A stretch of 64,000 nt of DNA from Dryocosmus kuriphilus (lineage: Eukaryota; Arthropoda; Insecta; Hymenoptera; Cynipidae), in NCBI GenBank assembly GCA_038277395.1, contig CM076195.1, positions 54,837,293 through 54,901,292 of the forward strand, read 5' to 3'. Shown here in pieces: positions 32,396-42,154 of the stretch. The notes below the pieces were generated by a model. That model saw only the letters and a list, made by a program, of their open reading frames with translations. It was not told the DNA's origin and did no database searches. Numbering within the stretch: position 1 is the stretch's first letter; every line of letters starts with the position of its first letter. A program made the translations under genes and the position numbers.

Positions 32396-33720
32396 CGAGG
32401 GCCTACCCAAAAGAAACCAAACTACTTTTGTACAAAGTTATTATTTTGATTTTTCTACAAAAAACGTTTAATCTCCTTCAAAGTACTCTCCATTGGAGAC
32501 AATACACTTATCTAATCTTTTATTCCATTGTTCGAAACATTTTTAAAAATTCCTCTTTTGTGATGCTTGGCAGCGCCTCCGTCGTTTTTTCCTTCACTTC
32601 AGCTACGTCCGCAAAACGCTTTCCTTTCATGTCCCTTTTCATTCGGTGGAATAAAAAAAAGTCACAGGGGGCTAAATCGGGTGAATAGGGTGGGTGAGGA
32701 ACAGTGGCCATGCTATTTTTGGTCAAAAATCGGCGCACAGAAAGAGCTGTGTGAGCAGGGGCGTTGTCGTGGTGGAAAAACCAGTCCCCCGACTGCCACA
32801 AATCAGGCCTTTTCCGTCGTAAACTGTTGCGCAATCTTTTCAAGACTTCCAGGTAAAATGCCTGATTAACTGTCTGACCCGGTGGAACAAATTCTGAATG
32901 GACGACTCCTCTCACATCGAAAAAACAAATGAGCATCGTCTTAATGTTCGACCTCACCTGACGAGCTTTTTTAGGGCGAGGCGAATTTTGAGTCTTCCAT
33001 TGACTTGACTGTTGCTTAGTTTCAGGATCGTATCCATAACACCACGATTCGTCACCTGTTATGACCTTGGAAAAAAAGTTTGGATCATTTTGGAATTCCT
33101 CCTTCAAAGCAGAGCATGCTTGCACGCGGCCTTGTTTTTGCTCTGCAGTCAGCAGTCGAGGAACAAATTTTGCAGCCACCCTTCTCATCCCCAAATCTTC
33201 ACTTAGAATTCTCTGTACTGAACTCCAACTCACGCCAGATTTCTCCACAACTTCTTCGATGGTCCTTCGTCGATCTTCCAGGATGATTTCACGAATTTTT
33301 TCAACATTTTCGTCGGTTCGGGCCGTCGAAGGACGTCCAGAGCGAGGTTGATCGTCAATTGACATTTCCCCACTTTTAAAACGAGAAAACCACTCGAACA
33401 CGTGAGTTTTTCCCATAGCATCATCCTTGTAGGCCGTTTTTTAACATTTGAAGAGTTTCTGTGCCCGTTTTCCCGAGCAGGAAGCAAAACCTCACGTTGG
33501 CACGCTGATCACGAAAATCAACCATCACGAAAAACGACGAGCGCGCAAAGCAGCAGTCACAAAAAAAATTACACACACCAAATGCAACCTTACACAGTGA
33601 TAGCAGTTGGCATACTAACTGGTGAAAAGTGCCTCTACACGCACCTACCGGCAAAAACCCGGTACTACAACAACTCCGCTCCCCACAACATCAGTTCGGT
33701 TTCTTTTGGGTAGGCCCTCG
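32396..33720 (-). mobile_element. Mariner transposon, 1,325 bp, with TIRs and TA duplications
   Basis: The left end CGAGGGCCTACCCAAAAGAA begins at 32396. The right end is its reverse complement, ending at 33720. The inverted repeats match at 27 of 28 positions. TA flanks both sides (32394-32395 and 33721-33722), the target duplication of the Tc1/mariner superfamily. Size and a single transposase gene are typical. The ends are almost identical, so the copy appears fairly young. Confidence 0.95.
32468..33525 (-). pseudogene. Mariner transposase, D,D34D type, two frameshifts
   Basis: Cut-and-paste transposase with an N-terminal helix-turn-helix region binding the inverted repeats and a DDE-type catalytic domain. 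Start chosen at the ATG at 33525 (MVDFRDQRANVRFC). Visible: WFSRFKSGEMSIDDQPRSGR with PST (linker typical of mariner), VITGDESW (first Asp), HHDNAPAHT (second Asp) and YSPDLAPCDFFLF, whose last Asp lies after 34 intervening residues. The central frame (33416-32520, 298 codons) is open. One extra A in an A6 run near 33438 breaks the N-terminal part, and one extra A near 32545 causes a stop just before the expected C-terminus at 32468. Without these two bases the frame is about 351 codons, the usual family length. Both lesions are in homopolymers and could be sequencing errors. Confidence 0.93.
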
Positions 33721-33722
33721 TA

Positions 33723-34690
33723 TATGTATATATCTTTATATTTTCAGAACATAGAACAGGGACCTGGAAACCATAAACGTTATAATCTCTAACCATCAAA
33801 ATAATATTCCGAAGTTAATTTATAAATTCTTTTCCTCAATCAATTCAGCTCTCTATAAACGTAGCCAGAGAGACAAGGAATGTGCTTGTAAGCAATCTTT
33901 CACAAGTTCTCCAGTTAGACCGATGCAAAGTAAAAATTTGTCCAGCTTAATGCTTGGAATTAATGGAACATGAAATATTCTTTCATCCCACATTAATCGC
34001 AAAATTTTATTTGATGGGGATCGGTTGTAACAAACCACATCAGTTTTTTATGATTCCGTCCCCGAAATCGAGAGCGGTTAGAGTGTGGAAAAGAATCCTT
34101 TATGTTTTCCAAAATGATATTTCCCTGTCTTATGACTATGACACATATGAGTAGTCATAAGAGAACCCAATTGAGGATACGCATATATGATGCGTACATT
34201 TGTAAGTATATCCCCCCCCCTTTTTTTTCTTTTAAAAAGAGTCACCGTTCAGCGGAGGAGAAATAGTGGAGTTCCATGCTGGAAGTGGGAAAGAACATGA
34301 GTTTTTAATCTCTCTGCCTTTTTAAACCCATATTTGCTGACAGAGTAGTTGGGAGGTGGGGATCATTATCGCCACCTTCCTCCTCGGTGGACCTCCGCCA
34401 TCGGTCGCCACCTACTGAGCGTACATCATTCTAAAAGGAAGTGATTTGATAAAAAGTGCAGTGTCGTGCTTGTAGACCCCCCCCCCCCCCCCCCCCCCCC
34501 CCCCCGTCTTTCTCACAAGGAGTTTCGTGCAGAAGGAAAATGGCTTTCAATTCAACCTAACGAAAAAGGAATCCTACCTTCTTTGTCTGGGAAGAAGGAG
34601 CTTAAAAAAGGTAATCGCCTCTCAACGGAGGAGAAATAGGGGAATAAGGGTGAGTTAATAAAATATTACTTTTCAATTTTCTTTAAACAT
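33723..34690. other. No gene recognised
   Basis: AT-rich, with an uninterrupted poly-C run at 34477-34505. The phrase GCGGAGGAGAAATAGTGGA near 34252 recurs as ACGGAGGAGAAATAGGGGA near 34625, suggesting a decayed duplication. A 61-codon minus frame (34038-33853) has no recognisable domain. Confidence 0.4.
34477..34505 (+). repeat. Poly-C homopolymer (about 29 C)
   Basis: Uninterrupted C run directly visible. Confidence 0.95.
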
Positions 34691-34995
34691 TTAATTCAAT
34701 TTTTCAAAAAATTTTAATTTTCAAGAACTTTTGAATATTGCATTTTTCAAACTATTTTTAGATTTTTAAAAATGATTCAAACCTTGAAACACTCTAAATG
34801 ATTCAAAAATTTTAATGATTTAAGTATTCCAAACATTCCAAAATATTGAAATTTTCAAAAATTTTGATTTTCAAAAACTTTTGAACATTGCATTTTTCAA
34901 ACTATTTTTAGATTTTCAAAAATAATTCAAATCTCGAAATACTTTAAATCTTTCAAAAACTTTAATTCTCCAAATATTCCAAATATTTCAAGATG
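34690..34995 (+). repeat. Tandem duplication, period about 150 bp
   Basis: CATTTTTCAAACTATTTTTA and its surroundings occur twice, 150 bp apart (TTGAATATTG at 34731 and TTGAACATTG at 34881). The copies differ by scattered substitutions. Confidence 0.75.
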
Positions 34996-35379
34996 TTCAA
35001 TTATTTCAAAATATTTTGTCTTCAAAAATATTTTTGGTTTTCAAGTATTTTAATTTGTTTATTTTTCATAGGATAATTGTGAATTTTCCGGCGTCGATTG
35101 TCACTTCTGGCCGGAAAGCGGAAGAACATCGGGGATTATCCCATCATTGGCGGGTGAGGAGTGAAAGAAAACAGTGTACACCCTCCATGTGGTACTGCGA
35201 GTTCTCTTCATACTGGTCGGTAATTCTATTTATAATGGGGTTTTTTTTTTCTCCTTTTTTTTATGATTATGCTTTTCTTATACAATTTATTTCCCTCTTA
35301 CACATGTGAGTTCTTTAGTTTCTTTGATCTGCTCTAAATATGAATTAATTGATCTAGCACAATTCCAAAATTTTCTCAA

Positions 35380-35401
35380 TATATATATATATATATATAT
35401 A
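35380..35401 (+). repeat. (AT)n dinucleotide run
   Basis: About eleven AT units. The palindromic element starts right at its end. Confidence 0.9.
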
Positions 35402-35646
35402 CAGTGGTCGTTTCCACGCCTTTTACAGATATGCAGAGGTTGTTTCCACGACGACCGGTACATTCCACGACGGTCGTGGAAAACTTTTACATCTAAGGGT
35501 CGATTCAACGACTCGTGGAAAGCACCATTGGATAAACTATGGTGCTTTCCACGACTTCAGTATCAAATGTGCTTTTCACGACTTGTGACGCCTCCTTTTA
35601 GGAACGCCCACGTCGTGGAAAAAACACTTTGCAAGAACCCCCACTG
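35402..35646. mobile_element. Palindrome-rich MITE-like element, CAGTGG ends, TA flanks
   Basis: Begins CAGTGGTCGTTTCCACG and ends CCACTG, giving short terminal inverted repeats between TA dinucleotides (35400-35401 and 35647-35648). Inside, TTCCACGAC or its complement occurs many times. A perfect 16-bp inverted repeat (35513-35528 with 35539-35554, 10-base loop) and a 9-bp one (35463-35471 with 35473-35481) are present. No transposase gene. TA flanks and CAGTG-like ends fit a non-autonomous Tc1/mariner-type element. Confidence 0.65.
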
Positions 35647-35648
35647 TA

Positions 35649-37975
35649 TAGAGGAGATTATTTACAACAATGGATATTATATATTTATATTTCTTCCGAA
35701 AACATGATAATAATTTTTGTATGCAGGAATAAAATAAATATTAATAATTTTAAATAATAAATACATAAAATTAAAAATATTACTGCATAAAAATATAATA
35801 TTCATGTCATAAAAAAGATACAGATAATTTCAGCAAAAAAAAAAAATACCTATGATGTAAGAACCCGGGAAGCCTATTCTTAGCGATAAATGATAAAAAA
35901 TGAATTTTTAATTAATTAGCAGAAATATATCCAAGGGTGTTTTCAGCGACCATTTCCTATACCCTCTGGTTGTTTCCACAACTTCTAAATAAAATTCGGT
36001 TTTAATAATAAATTATCAACATTTCCTTGTCTTTCCTGATAGGAAAAACCATTCTCTTTATTGAATATCTATGTACTCTTTTGCTATAAGAGTCGGTTTC
36101 AGAAGCAAAACCTGCATTTATTGTGTAATAATCATGTTTTCGTACTACCTCCTGCGTTAACATAGGAAACTTTACGATTTAAAAACTCGCTAATCATTAG
36201 TTAATGGCCAATTTACGATTTCCTTACTTGAAATTAAATTCAAAATTAAAGTTAAAATTAGAAGCTTTTTTTGTTTAATTAAATTAATTATTGAAATTTT
36301 TCACTAATAAAAGCACGGCTAGCTTGAACCACTTTTGACTAAAAAGTGCTCGCCTATCCCAGAAACTTCTGAATATGTTTTAGGGATGCCTCCCGAGTAT
36401 TTTAAGGCTTAAATGAAAGAAATTGTTCGGCCCCTTTTTAAGAAGTTATAATTTTTAATTTTCTGGTGGGTTCACGTATATTTTAATATTTAGTGGTATT
36501 TATAAGCTAAAGAGTAGGGAACATTGGAAGTTTTTAACAGGCACAAAAGTGTCGTAAATTTCATGTACTCTTGTAATTAAAACTAAAAAAGTAAGGAAAA
36601 TTCAATATCACTTCTTTTGAAACTTAAATGACACTTGTTGTGAAATATGCAGTTCGTGTTTTAAAAATTCAAAATTACTACATTGAATTCCAATTCGCAC
36701 CCTGAAATTTTAAAATTACAATATTAAAATTCAATTTTTACTTTTAAAATGCAAGATCACGTTATTAAATTTCAATTCGCATTGTGAAATTTTAAAGGGG
36801 TATATTGAAATTACAAATACCCTTCAAATGCCCTTTCAAATTAAAAAAAAAGTTTACTTAAAATTCAATACAAGCATTATAAAAATTGGAGTAAGGAATA
36901 TTAAAAACTACGAGTAATATTTATGGAATTCTCGATACAGATTTTGAAATTTAGGACATAAATATTTAAATTTAATGTGTATGCCATTTAATTTTAAATA
37001 ATGTAGTGGAATAGTTAAAATGTCACGCAGATCATTTTTTATGCATATCTTTATAATTTCTTCATTATTTATACAATATTTAAAATTTGTGACTTAAAAA
37101 AAAACCGTTTAGAGAATATTTTTGAAAAAATCACACAAATTTTGCCAATCCTCGTCGACATTTTCTATTTTTAGTTTTAATTTTTTAATGCAATATTTTT
37201 TTTAAATTCTCGACTCAGAAAACCCTCAAGTAATTAATTTTATACAAATCAAATTTTTTTCGTCCTTTGGAAAATTTTCTAGGCTTTATCTCACTATGAA
37301 ACGCAACAATCGCGGAAATTTCTTCGTGTCGGACGTTGCATTCTAATTTCTTTCCTGTGAACCACTGTCTGTCGCACTACGAAACTTACAGAACTTGTAC
37401 CTAATATTCAGACCTTCGTTTGTCCAAAAGCTTTAAAATCCCATACTTTTGCTAATTTTATGAATTTTTCAAAAAAATGTTTGTCACATTTTTCTTCACT
37501 ACCCAAGGATTGAACACGCTCAGTTACTGCCAAACCCCTTTCTAACAAAAAAATTTTGTATGGTCACTTGACATGGAATCCACCTCTTGTCGATAACTTA
37601 TTAACTATATAATAACTTTTACATGAAAGAGATGAGAATTATAAAACAGTACTTCAAAATTTCTTTGACTCTTAACCACTCTTACATCAAGGGAAACTTC
37701 AAGTATTATTTTAGAATTCTTCACTAAAAAGTAATTGAAATTTCAAAAATGTTAATGAAATATTTTAAAATTTTTGTCTTATCCATAAAATCGAGTGCAG
37801 TCAAGGAAATTTTCGTTGACTCATTTTTTCTATGCATAAGTCAAACGTGTAATAGCTTAAGAAGGTAATTAAGAATCATTCCAGAGCATTTCTTGCTGTA
37901 AAACAGATAATTTTTTCGATAACTACAAAAAAATTATGCTGTTTCGATGTGCCGGAAGTTAGAAACGCAAACTAA
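35649..37975. other. AT-rich stretch, no gene seen
   Basis: No coding region recognised. 36690-36800 holds a short tandem repeat with CAATTCGCANNNTGAAATTTTAAA-like units (second copy near 36770). 35917-35990 is one half of an inverted pair with 39950-40045. Confidence 0.45.
35917..35990 (+). repeat. Left half of a dispersed inverted pair
   Basis: AGCAGAAATATATCCAAGGG through GATTTCC-like and TATACCC segments reappears as the reverse complement at 39950-40045 (AGCAGAAATATATCCAGGGG on the minus strand). The copies lie about 4 kb apart. Confidence 0.7.
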
Positions 37976-37977
37976 AA

Positions 37978-39060
37978 ATTTCCAAAAAATGAAAGTTGTG
38001 CTAAATTGTGCTAGATTTGTGCTCATTTGTGCTGCAAACGATTTTTTGAAAAACCCAAAATTACGGCCACAGTTAATAAAAACGTTTGTTTTTTTTTTGT
38101 TAGAAGCGCAAGTTATTTTTAACTTAAAACCAAAGGTTGTGCTAAGTAGATTAGAGTACACTGAATTTTGTGCCGCAAAGAAAAACTACGAAAAATTAAC
38201 GATTTTCAAAAGGAAAATGAAAAATAAAACAAAATTTTATTTTAGAAAATTAAAACTTGTGCTGAATTGTGCTTGGGAAATGCAACCTCTTTTCGTACGA
38301 CCGACAGTTTTAATATAAAAACTCAAAATAAAACCTGTGCTGTGTTGTGCTCGAGAAATGTAATCAGTTTTCCCTCTTACAAAAATCCGTACGACCAATG
38401 GTTCTCAAACTAAAACTCAAAATCTAAGCTCGAAAATCTCAAAATGTTTAATTTTGAAAAAACAAAACTTGTGCCGAATTGTGCTCGAGAAATACAATCT
38501 CTTTTCTCTCACGTAAAATTCCGTACGACAAACAGTTCTCAAATTAAAACTCAAAACCTGAAGCTCAAAAAACCTAAGTCTCAAAATAATCAGATATTGA
38601 AAAAACAAAACTTGTGCTGGGTTGTGCTCAAGAAATGCAAGTTTTTATTCAGGAACTATTGGTCGTACGGAATTTTACAAGAGAGAAAAGTGTTTGCATT
38701 TCTTGAGCACAACCCAACACAAGTTTTGTTTTTTTCAAAATCTGGTTATGTTACGACTTGTAGTTTTTTTTTTTTGAGTTTCAGATTTTGAGTTCAAGTT
38801 TGACAACTGCTGATTTTGAGTTTTCATGCAAGAACTATGGTCGTACGGAATTTTACAAAAAGGAAAAGAGGTTGTATTTCTCGAGTACAAATCGGCACAG
38901 GTTTTTTTGGGTGCATCTGAATTCGGCACACGGTCCGTGTTTGACCTGCTAGTCGGTGGACCCTCTAAAATTTTGGTCCGAATTCGGCACAGGACTAGAG
39001 AACAATGACGCCTAACCCTGCTTAAGTCGGTGCACTCAAGTTCCGCTCGTGGCAAAAGTA
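37978..39060. repeat. Fold-back region with tandem TTGTGCTGAATTGTGCT units
   Basis: The phrase ACTTGTGCTGAATTGTGCTC, followed by GAGAAATGCAA and GTAAAATTCCGTACGAC, recurs in tandem from about 38250 to 38640. From 38694 the same units appear inverted. The arms at the centre (38600-38640 with 38694-38735) differ at one or two positions, with a loop of about 53 bases. Weaker pairing extends outward to about 38460 and 38905. Confidence 0.8.
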
Positions 39061-39949
39061 ATCATTTGTAATATAATTTTACGAGTATATTCAGTACTTT
39101 ATTTTAAAGAACAAGGTAATTTCCCCATTTCCAAGTGTTTTAATGTATTTTCAAGTGTTCTTATGCATTTTAAAGAACCAATTTGGCCATTACCAAGTGT
39201 CTGAAGATAGAAGTACCCCACATCCCGCAACCCCTTTTCCAGCTGTTTAATAATACTTTTAACTTGACATTGAAAATTTACATCGCTACAAAGTTTTCTA
39301 TATCAATATTAAGGAGTGTCAAGTCTTCCTTTGAAGCATTCTCTCCTACCTGAAAATCCCTTGTGCCCAATTCGTGCTCGCCGAAAACTACCTGCCTCAG
39401 CTCTGTGCCGAATTCAGGTCTTAGATTCTGAGGGTGGTTGACCGTGTGCCCAATTCGGGTGCGCCCGTTTTTTTTCAAAATTTGATAATTACTATAGACT
39501 ATAGACACTATAGACGTTGAAACAGATATACGAAATGAGACAGTTACAGTATAAAGGTTTCATAGTGAAACAAGTAGAATTGAATGATTTACAACCGTCT
39601 GCCGTCTAGGGTCTAGGCCTCTTATCTAGGGTAGGTCGCAGCTGCACGGATGAATCATCACACTTTCTCTATAATGCCTTAATTGCAGGGTTTTAATTAT
39701 TTTCTTTTATCGAATCATTCAAAATGACCTAAAATCTTTAAATGATGATTTATAAGCTTGAAAATTCTTAAGTATCCCAGGTAAGTAGAGGTTGTAAGGC
39801 GAAAAACATGATTATTTGATAACTTATACAAGTTCAACTTTGCAAACAGACTCTTAGAGTAAAAGGATGCACAGATATTTTATAATTAATTGTTTTTACT
39901 AGCGTAAAGAGCGAAGGATTGGTGAAAAAGAGGCTGAAATCTAATTTTA
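39061..39949. other. No gene seen
   Basis: Flank of the fold-back region. Phrases such as AATTCGGCACA and GTGCCGAATTC (39390-39470) are further decayed copies of its units. No coding region recognised. Confidence 0.45.
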
Positions 39950-40045
39950 GTTAAAAGTCGTGGAAAATACCAAGTGTCGTTGCAGCAACCACGGGGTATA
40001 GGAAATCGTCATTGAAAATACCCCTGGATATATTTCTGCTGAGTA
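39950..40045 (-). repeat. Right half of the dispersed inverted pair
   Basis: Reverse-complement counterpart of 35917-35990, with a short insertion around 39975-39990. It lies about 90 bp downstream of the stop codon of the candidate exon on the minus strand. Confidence 0.7.
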
Positions 40046-40132
40046 TTTTTAAAGGTTATAGGTAATATTAAGATATTCTTTTTTTCATTTTCATATAAAC
40101 ATCTTTATTTCTCGAAACACATTTATTTTACA

Positions 40133-40365
40133 TTATTTATTTTTCCCTTTTAAATTCCTTTTCTTCTTAATTTGGTTGTTTAGCCAGGTCTTTATTGATG
40201 GGCCGTTTCGTTTTTGAAAGCAAGAATGCTTCTCCTGCATTTCTGCTATTTCTTTTCCACTTGGAAGTTTTTCCATTGCAATGTTGTCTCCGAAATACTG
40301 CATGGCAATCCTTACTTCTTCCTCAGACCATGGTATCTTTCTTCCACTGTTTCTGTGTCCGGAAT
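40133..40365 (-). CDS. Candidate 3'-terminal exon with a Myb/SANT-like segment
   Basis: The minus-strand frame begins after a splice-acceptor-like CATCTTTTTTCAG (CAG at 40368-40366) and ends at TAA (40135-40133). An AATAAA signal follows on the minus strand (40109-40104). The encoded segment, about 77 residues, contains KIPWSEEEVRIAMQYFGDN, then LPSGKEIAEM and a basic IKTWLNNQIKKKR end. A leading Trp in WSEEE, a central Phe and the basic WLNNQ helix resemble small Myb/SANT-like DNA-binding domains found at protein C-termini in some animal and transposon-encoded proteins. No upstream exon could be identified, and the inverted pair next to it suggests possible transposon origin. Function unknown. 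Confidence 0.45.
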
Positions 40366-40574
40366 CTGAAAAAAGATGCACTTCTTTTTATTTCTTATTT
40401 AACATATGAATGCTTATTTTTAGGTCATCAGCTGTTCTGACTTCAAAGCTTTTGTGTTTAGTAGTAATACTACATCTATTAATCCTTACAAGTACGGTGG
40501 TAAGTATTACTTACCACCTAGATCATTTCTTTCATTTTTTAAGTAATTTTTTTTCAATTTTTGTGAGTTTTTTT

Positions 40575-41380
40575 GTAAAAGACTATGGTCAAAAAAGAGA
40601 TGGGTTCTGCGTCCTGAGGCAATTTCAATATTTCAGTATCAGTAACATGTAGGGACACTGTAGTATAGTAAACCTATACAACTTGGAATCTCAGAAATTA
40701 GTAGTTTTTTAGTTATATTATGTAAGAAAATATATTTTCTTCAAAGTCATTTTTCTCGGAAACTGCTAAACACATTTCGTTGCTCTTTTTTTAGAATGAA
40801 AGATCTTTTCAAGCACTCTCAAAATATGCATATAACTCTGCATGAAAGTCTTTCAAAAGCCGAATAAAATAAGAAAAATGAATTAGGTCGTTTAAAAATC
40901 CATGTTTTAATACCCTAGATCTTCGCGCGACAAAATAATTCTTTTTATATTCTACGGATTCTACGGAAAAATATACATAAGAAACAGCAATGACACTTTC
41001 GCTATCGATGCGGAAAGTAGAATCCGAAAATTAAAGTATTTATTGTCACGCGAAGATCTAGGATATTAAAACATGGATTTTTAAACGACATAATTTTTTT
41101 CTTATCTTTTTCGACTTTTGAGAGACTTACATACAGAGTTATATGCATATTTTGAGAGTGCTTGGAAAGATTTTTCATTTTAAAAAAAGAGCAACGAAAT
41201 ACGTTTAGTAGTTTCCGAGAAAAATATATTTTCTTACATAACTCATAAACTACTAATTTCTAAACTTCCAAGTTGTGTAGGTTTACTGTACTACAGTACA
41301 CCTACATGTTACTTATACTTAAATTGAAATTGCCTCAGGGGCCAGAACTTCCCTCTTTGTTGACCACAGCCCTTTACGAT
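40575..41380. repeat. Long inverted repeat (about 0.8 kb palindrome)
   Basis: The left arm 40575-40957 and right arm about 41020-41380 are reverse complements over nearly their whole length. Shared pieces include CCTGAGGCAATTTC, GTAACATGTAGG, AGAAATTAGTAGTTT, AAGAAAATATATTTT, TTTCGTTGCTCTTTTTTTA and CATGTTTTAATA. The loop is about 55-60 bases. The arms differ by scattered substitutions and small indels. No coding capacity. Confidence 0.88.
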
Positions 41381-41384
41381 AACA

Positions 41385-41654
41385 TGTTAGATTCAAAAAT
41401 TATACTCCGTTATTTGAAGTTTCTTATAAATAAACATACTGAAAGAAGTCACTTTTTGCAAGGAAAATTCATTATCTGAAAGAGTTTTCAACGCACTCTT
41501 ATGAAACTTGGTATATATAGGTTTTTACGGTCACTGATTACGAACCTGTTATCAGATTTAAAAAATTAAAAATGGCGGATCTAATATAACCGGTCGAATT
41601 TGGTAAATTACCTCTGTTTGTAATAGAAATTGGTATCTATGGGTTTTTGGGATC
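41385..41654. repeat. Start of a tandem repeat running into the gap
   Basis: GAAACTTGGTATATATAGGT with TTTTACGGTCACTGATTACG near 41505-41545 is followed by GAAATTGGTATCTATGGGTT near 41627, which begins a second unit about 125 bp later and then hits the N run. AAAAATGGCGGATCTAATAT lies between them. Confidence 0.55.
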
Positions 41655-42154
41655 NNNNNNNNNNNNNNNNNNNNNNNNNNNNNNNNNNNNNNNNNNNNNN
41701 NNNNNNNNNNNNNNNNNNNNNNNNNNNNNNNNNNNNNNNNNNNNNNNNNNNNNNNNNNNNNNNNNNNNNNNNNNNNNNNNNNNNNNNNNNNNNNNNNNNN
41801 NNNNNNNNNNNNNNNNNNNNNNNNNNNNNNNNNNNNNNNNNNNNNNNNNNNNNNNNNNNNNNNNNNNNNNNNNNNNNNNNNNNNNNNNNNNNNNNNNNNN
41901 NNNNNNNNNNNNNNNNNNNNNNNNNNNNNNNNNNNNNNNNNNNNNNNNNNNNNNNNNNNNNNNNNNNNNNNNNNNNNNNNNNNNNNNNNNNNNNNNNNNN
42001 NNNNNNNNNNNNNNNNNNNNNNNNNNNNNNNNNNNNNNNNNNNNNNNNNNNNNNNNNNNNNNNNNNNNNNNNNNNNNNNNNNNNNNNNNNNNNNNNNNNN
42101 NNNNNNNNNNNNNNNNNNNNNNNNNNNNNNNNNNNNNNNNNNNNNNNNNNNNNN
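41655..42154. other. Assembly gap, exactly 500 N
   Basis: A round number of N marks a scaffold join of unknown true size. Left and right flanks are unrelated repeats. Confidence 0.99.

Noticed and set aside
32396..33720. Assignment of the mariner to a named subfamily
   Set aside because: The D,D34D spacing and linker support mariner, but choosing a subfamily needs an alignment I cannot run.
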